Origin: Linyphia triangularis
Lineage: Eukaryota > Arthropoda > Arachnida > Araneae > Linyphiidae
NCBI GenBank assembly: GCA_963978545.1
Contig: OZ021725.1
Location: 6,410,676 to 6,474,675 of the forward strand
Direction: 5' to 3'
Length of the DNA: 64,000 bases
A program made the translations under genes and the position numbers. The notes beneath the pieces are model-generated. The model was not told where the DNA came from and ran no database searches. It saw only the letters and a list, made by a program, of their open reading frames with translations. This document shows, in pieces, positions 11,461-23,257 of this stretch (position 1 is the stretch's first letter; each line of letters opens with the position of its first letter).

Positions 11461-11970
11461 AATCAGGAATAACAATTTCAGAAACGTTTAAAATATTAAT
11501 GTAACTCATTTTCACTGAAAATTGAACTGTTAAAAATTGCGTTGTTTATTGAATCAAATTATTTACAAACATGGCTGTTATCTCTTTGTGTTTTTCTTAT
11601 TCTTCCCTTGTAATTTTTCTTATTCTGATTTTTCAAATTGTTTAACGTTATTCATGTGTGTATATTTTTGCACCCCTTGACATTCATTTAATCACTAATA
11701 CTTAATAAAGTTCTTGTGTATGAATTAAATAATTTTATCGAAATAACGATAGTAATTTATTTCATTTACAAAATGCTTATGCATTTGTTTTACATCATTG
11801 CGAGTTCAAGATACTTGAAGTATCTAAATACTTGAAGTCGAAACGAGATACTTGATACTATGCAAGTTCTTTGTTACCTTCCATGGACATGAAGGATAAC
11901 AAAGAACTTGTTAAGATTTGAAAGTTTGCATCAGAATAAAAACCTTTAAATCAAAAATAGGTTGATATTT
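11461..11970. other. AT-rich spacer, no gene seen
   Basis: No supported feature apart from a short inverted pair (caagttctttgttacctt and aaggataacaaagaacttg, about 11863-11910) that could form a small hairpin. Confidence 0.35.
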
Positions 11971-12424
11971 TTAAGGGGACTTGTTTTCAAAAAAAAAATA
12001 TATCAATTTTCTATTTTTTGCGTTTTTATAATCTTTGAAACCTTCTCCCTATTCTGGCATGTTTTTGAGCTGATCCGATAATTGCAATTGCATAAAAATT
12101 ATATTTTTATGGAGAATTTAGCATTGGCTGCAAGAGCTCCTTTGACGTTACGAACGAATTTTTCTCAATTCGTGATTTTTGAAATTTCCACCTTACTCGA
12201 AATGCTAAAACTTCTAGCAAATATGAAGGAAATGACTTGAAATTTTGTGTGTGTCCTTCTTAATATCTATTTGACAAAAATAGGCATGAATTTTTGAATA
12301 AAAAAAAAAATTCAAATTTAAATGTTGAAAAATATTCGTTTTTCACCTATCGGTAGAGTAATTATCGTTTTTCTCGAAAACTATTTTACTTATTCAAAAT
12401 CCGATGCCTAAAAAGTTAAGAGTA

Positions 12425-12883
12425 CAGTAGAATCTCGATTAACCGATCTAATTCGGACCAAAGGTAGGTCGATTAAGCGAAAATTCCGGATAAAAGAGAG
12501 TTGTAAAAAACAATAAAGAGTAAATGATTTTCGTTTATTGAATACAGGACTTTTAATGTTTTTTTATGACATAATTGTTGGAAATGAGTTTTTGTTGCAA
12601 TAATCTTGATAATCTTTGTTTCGCTGCTCTATCCCGGAGTCTTTTTGAAGGCAATAGTTCAGTTTGATCTGCATCCGAAGGCTGCTCTAACCATGTCACT
12701 TCTTTAGAAAAACAGTCAAAAGCCTCACCATAACTTATGTAACTTTAGAGCAAGGGAAAAGATTACGGTTTAAAAAGGAACAAATGAGTAATAAATCATT
12801 TGGAAGATTTTTGATGTCGACTAAATGATTGCTTGTTAACAGAGTTCCGGATAAAGGAGGGAAGGTTAATCGAGGTTCTACTG
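12425..12883 (-). mobile_element. pogo/Tigger-type element, internally deleted
   Basis: The ends are CAGTAGAATCTCGATTAACC and GGTTAATCGAGGTTCTACTG. They are flanked by TA on both sides (12423-12424, 12884-12885). This terminal sequence is characteristic of the pogo/Tigger branch of Tc1/mariner. It keeps a piece of the transposase C-terminus on the minus strand. Confidence 0.85.
12580..12738 (-). pseudogene. Tigger transposase C-terminal remnant
   Basis: Read on the minus strand, about 53 open codons contain EAFDCFSKEVTWLEQ followed by LLPSKRLRDRAAKQR. This fits the extreme C-terminal region of Tigger/Jerky-like transposases, where an acidic 'ALxWFEQ' segment precedes 'LRDxAAxKR'. The catalytic DDE core, the HTH domains and a start codon are absent, so the piece is non-functional. 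It lies between pogo/Tigger ends, which supports the reading. Recognition is by eye from motif spacing, not a database match. Confidence 0.65.
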
Positions 12884-13121
12884 TATATTACTAAGAACAG
12901 TTTTTTTAAATAATTAGGGAAAAATATTGATAAATGAAAAAGGAGATAGAATTTGAAAGTTGATTAATTTTTTTTTTTTAAATTTAAATTTAGAGCAATA
13001 TGCGAACTTTTTTTAAATAAAACTTAATATTTACTTAGTAATACTTCGAAATAAGTAAAAATCATAATTTTAAAGGCTAAAATAAGAAAAAAAAAGTTTG
13101 AAAGATACCAAGTCCCCTTAA

Positions 13122-13310
13122 GATCAGGAAAAGTCAATTGCCTTAGGGTAACGTAGTTGTACCAGTGCATTTCAGGCGTTTAAAAAGCATCTTTAGCAGG
13201 TTTCATATAGATTTGAATAATCTGCCACGTAGAACTTAAACAAAACTATCAATGGGCATTAAAAAAAATTAAAAAGTGAATTATCATGTTTTTCTTCTGA
13301 TACTTCTCCG
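13122..13310. other. Spacer, no feature seen
   Basis: No supported feature. Confidence 0.35.
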
Positions 13311-13805
13311 ATGATGTTGGTGTGGCGACCTCAAATAACAGATAAAGCTTCTGTGCACTGGAGTACTCTTTTGCACCGCGGTAAAGTATCTGTCTCGAGA
13401 TCCAATGGTCTCGCGATCGAGGCCCGTCACCCGCAACGAAAGCTGCATTACGCTTTAATGATGACCAGGACTAAACCGAATCATGCTGCCATCTATCGGC
13501 GCTTCTGAAAGGAGACACTACATCGCAACAAGCGATCACATACGCAACTCGCGTGCAACACCGCAACAAGCGGACACAACGATGCAACTAGCATCCCAAA
13601 CCTCCAACTCCGATCAGACGTTGATCAGTACAACAGTATCGCTCCTTCGTCGCTGGGAGGAGGCTGTGTGGAGACATCAAATAACAGATAAAGCTTCTGT
13701 GCGCTGGAGTACTCTTTTGCACAGCGGTAAAGTATCTGTCTCGAGATCCAATGGTCTCGCGATCTAGGCCCGTCGCCCGCAACGAAAGCTGCATACGCTT
13801 TATTG
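13311..13805 (+). repeat. Direct repeat of a tRNA-like SINE segment
   Basis: About 135 bp (13320-13457) recurs at 13670-13797, 350 bp apart. It contains gcggtaaagtatctgtctcg and a B-box-like gatcgaggcccgtc, consistent with a diverged tRNA-derived head. Between the copies, 13484-13510 carries the gccatctatcggcg body motif also seen in the 7.9-8.7 kb tandem. Frames of 65-94 codons on both strands reflect the GC-rich SINE, not genes. Confidence 0.6.
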
Positions 13806-14288
13806 GCTTGGAATGAATGGTACAAAATGAATTGGTACAACAAAAAAATCATACATTTTATTTTAGTGCTTTAATAAAACTTCTAGGAACATAGGTACAG
13901 AGGTTTTTTACGGGAATCCATGCAACAAGTATAAACTCAATCTTCGATCGTTACCCTATAAGTTCCTATCACTGATTACTCCTTGTCGGTAAAGGCCTCC
14001 AGGTTCTCGCCTCACCACCAGAGGCACTGATGTTGTCTTCGAGGCAGTCCTTCACTTTTGAAGAGCTTAGGAGAAAGTGCCTAACATATAAACAACATTC
14101 ATAACAAACGAAAAATGATTTTTATCCTGTTTAAAATTACCCGTTACGTTAGTGAAAGTGCATTTCAGTAGATTAAAATCAAGACTGAATAATGTTTTAA
14201 TGATAGTCTTCAGCTTTAAACGATGTATAGCGTCCAATATTGAACCAAATAAACATAACCATGCATTATACAGACTAATATTCTGCAT
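13806..14288. other. Unassigned
   Basis: No recognised gene or repeat. A 73-codon minus frame (14067-14288) matches nothing I know. Confidence 0.3.
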
Positions 14289-14668
14289 ATGACACTATAT
14301 TTGGTAGAATCTCCATTATTGACACATTTCTTACATCAAAACATTAAAAAAATGACACTATATTTGGTAGAATCTCCATTATTTATACATTTTTTACATC
14401 AAAACATTCAACAAATGACACTATATTTGGTAGAATTTCCATTATTTACACATTTCTTACATCAAAACATTAAAAAAATGACACTATATTTGGTAGAATC
14501 TCCATTATAGACACATTTTTTTACATCAAAACATTCAACAAATGACACTATATTTGGTAGAATCTCCATTATTGACACATTTTTTTACATCAAAACATTA
14601 AAAAAATGACACTATATTTGGTAGAATCTCCATTATTGACACATTTTTTACATCAAAACATTTAAAAA
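14289..14668 (+). repeat. 63-bp minisatellite, 6 copies
   Basis: atgacactatatttggtaga recurs at 14289, 14352, 14415, 14478, 14542 and 14606, a period of 63-64 bp. The 73-codon frame through it only reflects a period divisible by three. Confidence 0.95.
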
Positions 14669-14708
14669 CTTTTTCCAATAAATACACATATACTTTAATT
14701 GATTTCTG

Positions 14709-15226
14709 AATGGACAATTCTCGTATATTTTTATTCATTTCTAAATGTTTCGAAAAGGCTATAAACATAACAATTTATGTTCACTGAGCTTTTTCTTATT
14801 TTTTTTTAATTTACAATTGAAGTTCGCTGGTTTATTTAGGGGGAGAGGGGGGGGGGGAAACGATTCATTCGGCACGAAGCTAATGTGACGTCGCCCTTTT
14901 CCGAACTTGACTTAAAACTCAGCAGCGGATATCAGTTTTACAAGTCACGGAATATGGCAACTGTCTAAAAAAAAACTCGCACCAATTATTTTGCAGAAAC
15001 ATCACGATAACCATAGAAACTTAAGGAAGTTTTGACGTCATATATATAAAGCAGCGTTTTGATTGAATTGCGATAGTACGAGTTTTAAAGTCATTTTCTT
15101 TTCTTAATATTTAAATAACTTTTTTTAAAGAATTGTTGTTTGGATATTTGGAATCAGAAAGAAATTCTTCATAAATATAAACTAATTTAACTCGTTTTTA
15201 AAAAAAAAATACGGGAATTGTCCATT
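14709..15226 (+). mobile_element. MITE family D, copy 1
   Basis: The termini aatggacaattc and gaattgtccatt form inverted ends. It is homologous to 38946-39494 and, inverted, to 40171-40701. It includes a G run at 14840-14858. Non-coding. Confidence 0.75.
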
Positions 15227-15320
15227 GTGGAATGTAACAGCTAGTATTATTTGACACTTTTACGAATGCCTAAGAAGTAGGTCAAACTGCGATACACAAA
15301 ATACTGCGAAAGGAAACGTC

Positions 15321-15565
15321 TATACTAAACTTCAACTTAACTAGACATCACTTAGTCGGTAGATAGTAACAGTGCTCATAGGTATTTAATCCATTTTGGC
15401 GGAGTGAAAGCATAATGTTCGCCAAACCACAACCCTGTAGAGAACAAAAGGCTGTAAGGTTTGGCGAGAATTATGTCTTCACTCCGCCAAAATGGATTAA
15501 ATACCTATGAGCACTGTGACGATCTATCGTCTAAGTGATGTCTAATTAAGTTGAAGTTTAGTATA
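15321..15565 (+). mobile_element. Palindromic MITE family A, copy 3
   Basis: 245 bp with the same ends, palindromic arms and centre orientation as copy 1, with a few substitutions. Confidence 0.85.
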
Positions 15566-16170
15566 TGAGTGTTCTCTTACACATCTTCTTTCAACTTGAC
15601 CCACATGCTTCAGAAATAACAAATTTTAGACTTTTATGTCGACAACTGCGCCAAGTGAAGGCTATCACTTGGATATCCACAATATAGAAAGATTAGAGAT
15701 CATTGTTGAAGTATTGGTAGTTGTCGAACAATTACCAGCGCCATAGGTTTTCTCTCGTTGGGGTTGTAAACACGTGCACACACAGAGCGAAGCAACATCG
15801 ATATATTTATATAAAGCCATAAGCAGTAATCAGAAACTTTGTTTTCAAAAATGTCGGTGGAATTTTTTGCGTGAAGATCTCCCAGCTCTTAGCAAAATAT
15901 CTTTTTCTGGATCTTCAGCATATTCTCTCCATCTCTTTATAGTCTCTAAAATATAAAAAGAAAACATGATGTTACAAAAATCGTCTGTATAAAATTGTAA
16001 ATAGTGACGAATATATTTTAAAGGTATATTCTTTTTATCTCATTTTATTCTGTATATAATAGTAAATATTGACGTATTTCTTTTAATGTTATATTTATAT
16101 ATATAGTAATTATAATTTTATTTGTAAACAGCGATAATACAGGTTAGAAAAAGGTGGCAACACCTAAATC
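15566..16170. other. Unassigned AT-rich stretch
   Basis: A short higher-GC portion (15640-15780) and then AT-rich sequence. No gene recognised. Confidence 0.3.
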
Positions 16171-16588
16171 CAGGGTTCCCTCTCAAATTACAGAATGAAA
16201 ATCAATGACTTTTCAATGACTTTTAAGGACCTAATTAATATTTTTAAGGACTTTGGAAAATTTGTTTTCAGGCATCATGTCTCTATATAAATTTTTAATA
16301 AAGTATATTCTACCAAAAAAGTTACAAATGGTGGATGCGTAATACAAATATTTCAGAGAATTCCAATCCGCTGCAGATAAGTGGTGGTCACGCGGGGATA
16401 GCAAGTCCTAGTTGTATTTTTAAAACTTTTGCAGTTGGGCACACAACATTGGCAAAAATTAAGGACTTTTAAGGACCTATAAGCATTTTTAGTGACTTTT
16501 AAGCATCTCTAAGCATTTTCAAGGCCTTGAAAACAACTTAAAAAATATTAAGCACTTTTATTGACTTTCAATGGCCGTGGGAACCCTG
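16171..16588 (+). mobile_element. CAGGGT-bounded element family H, copy 1
   Basis: It starts CAGGGTTCCCTCTC and ends CGTGGGAACCCTG. The flanks read aaatc before the element and gaaatc after it, a 5-bp match offset by one base. It is homologous to 34172-34575 and 36044-38520. The interior has repeated 'ttttaaggacct' and 'aagcatttt' phrases. Confidence 0.75.
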
Positions 16589-16688
16589 GAAATCATTTGG
16601 GACATTTCGATCAGGTGATTGGATGGCTGGATTTTGCTAGAAATTTCTTTCGCAACACTATTTAAAGAGACAGGAAAATGAAATCACC

Positions 16689-16745
16689 AATGGATAATTC
16701 CCGCATTTTTTTTTATTTTAAATGTTCAATTCTAAATGTTCGATG
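16689..16745 (+). mobile_element. MITE family D, terminal fragment
   Basis: It matches about 55 bp of the family D left end (aatggataattcccgcattt), then stops. Confidence 0.6.
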
Positions 16746-17035
16746 CGTTCGATGGCCACCTGAAATCTGAATGAATCGATGACCTCCCGTTGCCAGGATG
16801 CGCTCTCAAAAGTGCCCTTCCAGGACTTTAAACACAAGTCTGCAAAAACACAACTAAACCCAACCTTTACAAATATATTGATCGAGATTTATAACGTCTG
16901 TATTCATGTACCTTGGCCCAAGCCTACTATCGTCAGACTGGCGATGACAACGTACGTGTGAGTGTTTACATTTTGGGAGCCACTGGGATGGGGGCGTGTT
17001 TCGGCCTGCATGAACTATATCGTTGCGAAATCTAG
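16746..17035. other. Unassigned, moderately GC-rich
   Basis: Higher GC than its surroundings. A 60-codon plus frame (16779-16961) has no recognisable domain. Confidence 0.3.
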
Positions 17036-17702
17036 TAGTCCGAGAGGCGACTGCAATTTTTGGACCTCATCGAACATCATTCTGAATTTTTTACAGAAAT
17101 TGGAGATTTGTGAGTAGATTACGAATCCACTGGTCTGCTGTGGTAAGAATGGCCGAAACTAGTCCAAAATCGACTTGGAATGAGTTGAACTAAAATCCGA
17201 TTGCCAAATATGTCATAACTTGCCAAAAATAGAACAAACTTATTCGTCTGGCAACCCACTTCATTTTGATTTTCAATGAGAAGAAGCGCAAACGATTTTT
17301 GATCTTTGGCTCGGAAAACTTATATCTTTTAAAAGTAAACCAAATTAGCGACATCAGTTACGTCATAAGTGACGTAATATTTTTTGCCAACTTGGCTCCC
17401 TTTTAATAAATGCAAGTAGACCGTCGCCAGATATCTGAACCGTTTGCAACCTTCTTAATTGAAAATTAAAGAGTGAGTGAGGGTTACCAGATAAAAAAAA
17501 AATGCTCATTATTTGGCAAGTTATGCCGCATTTGGCAATTGCATTTAGTTAAACTTATTAAAAGTCGATTTTTGACCAGTTTCGGCCATTTTTGCCACGG
17601 CAGACCAGTGGATTCGTAATCTACTCACTTTTCTTCAATTTCTATAAAAAATTCAGAATGATGTTCGATGGGGTCCAAAAATTGCAGTCGCCTCTCAGTC
17701 TA
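17036..17702 (+). mobile_element. Long-TIR MITE family C, copy 1
   Basis: A 667-bp element begins tagtccgagaggcgactgc and ends gcagtcgcctctcagtcta. The inverted arms are about 240 bp and include ttcggccatttttgcc and its complement. The centre holds a small palindrome around gacgtaa. Near-full copies lie at 20292, 28584, 41608 and 60328. TA at both ends suggests a TA target. Confidence 0.85.
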
Positions 17703-17933
17703 TAGGTCACTTTGGATAATAAGAATGAAATCATACAGCTCAATAATCCTCCCCCGTATAAAACTATTTTAAACCAAATATCAACTGGAATAATATAAGC
17801 ACATACAAAAAAGTTTTTTTATATAAATCCTTTATATGCATAACCAATTTTTATATTCATTAACATCGCGCCGTTTCTGTTGCCAGCGTGTGCCTGGAAA
17901 TGGCATCTAATTTTAAATATTAAAAACATCTCT
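17703..17933. other. AT-rich spacer
   Basis: No supported feature. Confidence 0.35.
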
Positions 17934-18313
17934 CAGGGTTCGTACTCATTTTCAGAAAAAAAATTCATTCCCTTGAGTTTTTTAGAGCTGTGTTTTTCAT
18001 CGTGGACTTAATTATTTTTAGCCACATAATTATAATCGAACCTTGAGTTACAGAAATTCTTCCGATAACTTGAAAAAAAAGTCTTTTTTCTTTAAGAATA
18101 ACTTTCTGCAAGTCTATGTTATCAAATAATTCTGCAACTTCAATTCCTCGAGTTAGGGTTAAACAAATAGCACAAAAGAGTAGGATATTTTTTCCAGAAT
18201 AACGACTTTTACCAGGTTTTAGAAGGTTCTTTTTTCTTTTTTTTTCCTGAGATTTTAAGGCCGATTTATTTTCCCTGAGATTTCCAGATTTTCCCTGAGG
18301 CGCGTGAACCCTG
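17934..18313 (+). mobile_element. CAGGGT-bounded element, 380 bp, 5-bp TSD tctct
   Basis: It starts CAGGGTTCGTACTC and ends GCGCGTGAACCCTG. It is flanked by the perfect 5-bp duplication tctct (17929-17933, 18314-18318). It is a separate family from G and H, but has the same terminal hexamer and duplication length. Confidence 0.75.
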
Positions 18314-18713
18314 TCTCTATCAGAAAAATATGCAGTAAACTACTTTTCCAAAATTTATTCATTAAAAATGAATGGAAATTTATGCATTCACATCCAAATA
18401 TCTTTTGTTTATTCTGATTAAAAAAAATTTATTATTTATTCATTAAAACAATTTTGGCAACAGGAAAGAGTTTCTCTACTGATTGGTTACATATTATTTC
18501 AGCACGATTGGATGACGGCAAGTAGGAATATTAGTATTCCGTAAAAACTAACTTTTAGTTACGGTGACAGACCCAAAAATGTCATAGAATGCATTGTCAT
18601 CGACATCGAGTCCATCTGTCAAGTTTCAGCCAGTCTGGATGACGGCAAGGGGGTTAATTAAGCCTCCGCAGATTCGGCTCCCATCGACAAACATGCAGAA
18701 GCGAAGTTAATAT
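18314..18713. repeat. Spacer with a fragment shared with 51160-51310
   Basis: 18640-18705 (gacggcaagggggttaatta) matches the region near 51170-51215 in inverse orientation. The rest is unassigned. Confidence 0.4.
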
Positions 18714-19071
18714 AATCAATAGTTTAAAAAACTAAAAAAAAAACGCTTTAATAGAAAAGTGAACTAAAAAGTAGAAAATAATTTTAAATAAGTTTGAAAT
18801 AAGAATAGAGTGATTAACAAGAAATATTTATTTTATCGTAAAAAAGCGTGGGGTGCTTTTTAAGATATTTTCATAATGGCTCTACTTTTACCAATATCTG
18901 TCATTAAATATTTACAACAATTGACAGCAAGTACCCCACGCTTTTTTACGATAAAATAAATATTTCTTGTTAATCACTCTATTCTTATTTCAAACTTATT
19001 TAAAATTATTTTCTACTTTTTAGTTCACTTTTCTATTAAAGCTTGTTTTTTAGTTTTTTAAACTATTGATT
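18714..19071. repeat. Fold-back element, ~140-bp arms
   Basis: Arms at 18714-18854 and 18933-19071 are nearly exact reverse complements around a loop of about 78 bp. A transcript would fold into a hairpin of about 140 bp. The next 70 bp (19072-19140) repeat the outer right arm. Confidence 0.9.
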
Positions 19072-19140
19072 ATTTTCTACTTTTTAGTTTGGTTTTCTAT
19101 TAAAGCGTGTTTTTTAGTTTTTTAAACTATTAATTATTTT

Positions 19141-19718
19141 TTCTGTAAACTATAATTTTTTTTTAGTTACTTTTTTTAGTTAAGTGTACAAAACTCTCCA
19201 GTTGTTCCTGTCAATAGTCACATGCTTGTCTCAAATTTAAGTCATGTGTATGCCTTAGTACACGCCGTATTACTTGGCACAAATTACTACCGTGTCTCTG
19301 AATATGAAAATCTCTAATCCTGAAGATCCTGGTAAGGATAATGCGACTAAAAAAACACGCTTTGTATAACCGTCGTGCCCACGACAAATCTTTCAAATGT
19401 CTGCCTTATCAATTGTCGATGATAGGTTCTGTGATTACTGGGATTGTAACGTTTAACGGCACACAAGGGTTCGATTCCGGAGAAGGTTGGTTGGAATTTA
19501 ACGGCGCAAGGGCAACACGAGCTAATCCTTGTGATAAAGCGACAAACTTATTGAATTATTGTAATGTCATCGGTCTTTGACAAGTGTGCAAAGTTTGAAT
19601 CAAATCTGATCGCTCAAAGTAGGGCAAAATCGAGCCCAAAAGAGTCGGTTACAAGCAAACATACAGGTGAAACTAATAAAAGCGTGTTAAATAAAGGAAG
19701 AAAACAGAAAATATTTCT
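19141..19718. other. Unassigned, a higher-GC island
   Basis: Frames of 61-109 codons on both strands at 19211-19893. The longest runs into a SINE, so it is not a gene. No domain recognised. Confidence 0.3.
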
Positions 19719-19731
19719 CCCTCTAGGGCAG

Positions 19732-19916
19732 TGCCGACCAAACGGTATAGTGGTTAGCGTGCTAGCTTCTAGACCGCGAGGTTGCGGGTTCGAGTCCCGT
19801 GTTGGCATGGGTGTTTGTAAATGTATGTTGGCTTGTCTAATGACGAATGTTTCGGCGCATTATAGCCCTCGTGTTGCTGACGGCGCCAGATAATCTGAAA
19901 ACAACCAACCAACCAA
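19732..19916 (+). mobile_element. tRNA-derived SINE, full length, 13-bp TSD
   Basis: Same SINE family as at 10414, with A box, B box and a tail of about four AACC repeats. The perfect 13-bp duplication is ccctctagggcag (19719-19731, 19917-19929). Confidence 0.93.
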
Positions 19917-19929
19917 CCCTCTAGGGCAG

Positions 19930-20291
19930 CGTTAGCCATAACGCGGACCGGATTTGACTTGCGACAGATTTTTTTGCGGCTCGCGGGCACCATAGAAGAT
20001 ATATTTAAAAAAAATTAAATTTCAGAGTATGGACCTTTTTTTTTACAAAATTGTAATTTATCTGAAATAATATGTGCTAACTATGTACAACAGAGTTCTC
20101 CACTACGTGCCCGAAGAAACTGTATGAAGAAAATGACTGTGAGTTGGCTTCCATCGAGAATAAATACAGAAATAACTGAATTTCATTTGGACAGTTTATT
20201 AAAATTGACTGCAACAAATACTCCGAAAGACATCGACTCTATCATAAAATAAACTGAACGATTTCGACCGCCATCGTCTTACAATTGATAT
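19930..20291. other. Spacer, no gene seen
   Basis: No supported feature. Confidence 0.35.
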
Positions 20292-20952
20292 TAGACTGAG
20301 AGGCGACTGCAATTTTTGGACCCCATCGAACATCATTCTGATTTTTTTATAGAAATTAGAGAAAAGTGAGTAGATTACGAATCCACTGGTCTGCCGTGGC
20401 AAAAATGGCCGAAACTGGTTAAAAATCAACTTTTAATAAGTTGAACTAAATCCAATTGCCAAATGAGCAATAACTTGCCAGACAATGAGCATTTTTTTTT
20501 TATTTGGTAACCCTCACTCTTTAATTATCAATTAAGAAGGTTGCAGACGATTCAGATATCTGGCGACGATCTGCTTGCATCTATTAAAAGGGGGCCAAGT
20601 TGGCAATAAACATTACGTCACTTATGACGTAACTGATGTCGCCAATTTGGCTTACTTTTTAAATATACACATTTTCTAAGCCAGAGATCAAAAATCGTTT
20701 GCGCTTTTTCTCATTGAAAATCAAAATGCAGGGTTGCCAGACGAAAAAGTGAGTTCTCTTTTTGGCAAGTTATGACATATTTGGCAATCGGATTTTAGTT
20801 CAACTCATTCCAAGTCAATTTTTGATCAGTTTCGGCCATTTTTGCCTCGGCAGACCAATGGATTCCTAATCTATTCACTTTTCTCCAATCTCTATAAAAA
20901 ATTCAGAATGATGTTCGATGAGGTCCAAAAATTGCAGTCGCCTCTCGGACTA
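20292..20952 (-). mobile_element. Long-TIR MITE family C, copy 2
   Basis: 661 bp between tagactgagaggcgactgc and cagtcgcctctcggacta, inverted relative to copy 1. The 76-codon frame at 20199-20429 is part of it. Confidence 0.85.
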
Positions 20953-21141
20953 TATGTACTATAACGGTCTAATCTGAAACTACAATTTAAATACTTTTAT
21001 TGAAAGTTAGGTCAAAGTCGCATTGTCACCTTGAAACAATGGATTCACTTCTTTTTTAAACTTTGATTTACTAATAATGACGCCTATTACTTTTTTATTA
21101 TTTGAAGGAAAAAAAGGAATAAAATATTAATGGTAATTTCC
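20953..21141. other. Spacer
   Basis: No supported feature. Confidence 0.35.
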
Positions 21142-21869
21142 TTAAGGGGGTCCAGTACCGAAATTCTTTCAAAAATCCCAAATTTTTTTTCTAATTTAAA
21201 AAAATAGTTCATACGTTCCTGAAGAGAATGATGTTTTTATCTTATTCCTTCGGTGATTAGAACGCCACAAAATTACCTTTTATTGAAACATCACTAATGG
21301 GCATAACACCTTGAAATGTGCTTAAAGTGCGTTTTTCGAACACTAGTGTTTTTCACAGATGTTGCATATTCAAATCGATATACCTCCAGAACCATTAATA
21401 ATTGGCTATTCAAATTTTTGGAGCGTTTAATTTATATAGTTTTAAATATTTTGTCTTTGCAGAATTTTATTTTTTTAATTCTGTTTTAAAATATAACATT
21501 TAGCGTAAAAGATAACATAAAAAAAAGCAAAAATTTCAATATTTTAACTTTGAGAATTTTTTTAATTTTTTTTAACTCACCTATCAAAATTCTGTGAAGA
21601 CAAAATTTTCTTTATATAATTATGTATTACAGAAAGCTTTCACTTTGAAAAAAATAAATATTTTTTCTCGACTTATATCAAAATACGCAAACATCAATTA
21701 TTATGCATTTTCCTTGGTTTTTAATTTTTTTTTAAATAACTAAACACAATATTTAAAAAAACATTTTCTCAAAGATATATAAATAGTATCTCATACATAA
21801 AATAAATTTTTGACATAAAAATGTACATAAATAAAGTTTTTTTTTATTTTCGGTACCGGACCCCCTTAA
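21142..21869. mobile_element. TTAA-bounded MITE, 728 bp
   Basis: The ends are TTAAGGGGGTCCAGTACCG and CGGTACCGGACCCCCTTAA. AT-rich interior, no coding frame. Confidence 0.7.
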
Positions 21870-22240
21870 GATAAAAATAATATTTTTTTCCAGTTTTCAG
21901 AAATGTTATATATTGTTAAATCGGTAATAATTAAAGATACATATTTTGATGTATCCGACAAGCAAAAATCTCCAACATAAGTCATATGGATCGCCCCAAA
22001 AAGTTAGCTCGAATAACGGGGTTTTGGAAAACAAAGAAAATTTCAGGATTTTTAATTTTTTTTAGGAATCAAAAAATTTAAATACAATTTTAAGAAGAAA
22101 TAAAAATTTAAGGAATATTAGGAATTTTAGGGCGAATGTGATCCCTGAAGTAATTTTATACCTTCAGCTTTTAGGCCGATGACTTAACAAATGAGCTAAA
22201 TAACAATTTCTAATTTTATCAATTAAGACATTTCTTATGC
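21870..22240. other. AT-rich spacer
   Basis: No supported feature. Confidence 0.35.
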
Positions 22241-22915
22241 ATTTTGCTTAAGTTGGCGACGGTTTTGACGATTAATTTTGGTCGCCAAATTTGGTGAGGA
22301 ATCGCCAAATGTCGCTAAACTTGACGACACTCTCGGTCCCCATGTACATGTATAGGGTTGGTTGTATTCAGATTATCTGGCGCCGTCAGCAACACGAGGG
22401 CTGTAATGCGCCGAAACATTCGTCATTAGACAAACCAACATACATTTACAAACACCCATGCCAAACACGGGACTCGGAACCCGCAACCTCGCGGTCTAGA
22501 AGCTAGCACGCTAACCACTATACCGTTTGGTCGGCGTACATGTATAGGGCTTTTTGACTGCGATCTGGAAAAGTCTCCAAATTTCTATCTCTAGAAGATT
22601 CGCGAAGGATTAGCCTTCCTATATAAAGCCAAGACAGCGGGTGATCTAGTTAGTTAGTTGTCTCTCAGCGAGCATTCAGAGTAGTTCCGAAAGTGAACTG
22701 TATTGCATTGTCTTTTGCGTCGATTTTAACAGTTGTGTATCTAGTTTTTAACTGTTGTTTGTGCTCCTCTATTGTTGTGTAAAGAGCTGTATTGAGTCTA
22801 TTAGAACGGGAAGTTCTGGAGTTGTAAAAGAATCTGCGAAGAGTTATATCGGAATAAATGTCTTCAAGTTTTAATCTGCTTTGGCTACAAGTATTTCGAA
22901 CCCATCCAAGCAACA
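22241..22915 (+). mobile_element. Interspersed repeat M copy 1 (possible solo LTR)
   Basis: It is homologous to 31340-31800 in inverse orientation. It contains a promoter-like tatataaag (22620-22628), followed by a shared segment (agcattcagagtagttccg), and both copies end in cgaaccatcca-like sequence then gcaaca. A TATA box about 300 bp before a CA end would suit a solo LTR, but no clear TG start or 5-bp duplication is visible. A SINE is nested inside. The 83-codon minus frame at 22665-22916 is within the repeat. Confidence 0.4.
22358..22535 (-). mobile_element. tRNA-derived SINE, full length, 14-bp TSD
   Basis: Minus-strand SINE flanked by the perfect 14-bp duplication gtacatgtataggg (22344-22357, 22536-22549). 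Repeat M copy 2 at about 31670 shows the uninterrupted target. Confidence 0.93.
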
Positions 22916-23025
22916 ATATTAAACACTTTTAATGATTGTGGGAACCCTGTTTACGGCCTTGAAAACCAGTTCAAAAATATAAAGCACTTTTATTGACTTT
23001 CAATGATCAAGGGAACCTCCTCGTT
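22916..23025 (+). mobile_element. Fragment of CAGGGT family H
   Basis: It contains gtgggaaccctg and the 'ggccttgaaaaccag' to 'tgactttcaatga' end of family H, rearranged and partial. Confidence 0.5.
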
Positions 23026-23251
23026 GTAGCAACAGTGGAGTTCTCATTTGCCTTAAAATATTTCGAGACGACTCGCTTAAAAGACTTGATTCTTTTCGCC
23101 AAGCAATAAGTTATTTTTAACAAGTACTACAGCTATCGTTTCCAATTTTCACAGTCTTCGCGAATCCAATAAATTATTTTTACTTGCAAAGGGTGGCTCC
23201 AGCTAATTAGGCTCACGAAATATAGTAGCCCCCCCCCCCCCCGATATATCG
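23026..23251. other. Spacer with C run
   Basis: Contains a C run at about 23229-23242. No gene. Confidence 0.4.
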
Positions 23252-23257
23252 CGATTG

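Larger units (their letters stand above)
11971..13121. mobile_element. TTAA-bounded MITE carrying a nested pogo/Tigger remnant
   Basis: The ends are TTAAGGGGACTTG and CAAGTCCCCTTAA. Without the nested 459-bp element and its TA duplication, about 690 bp remain, close to the 721-732 bp of the other TTAAGG elements here. No transposase frame of its own. Confidence 0.65.

Noticed and set aside
14289..14510. 73-codon frame with repeated MTLYLVESPL
   Set aside because: Product of a 63-bp minisatellite.
19741..19805. Functional tRNA genes at the SINE heads
   Set aside because: A and B boxes are present, but each lies inside a complete SINE with target duplications, and I cannot draw a full cloverleaf.
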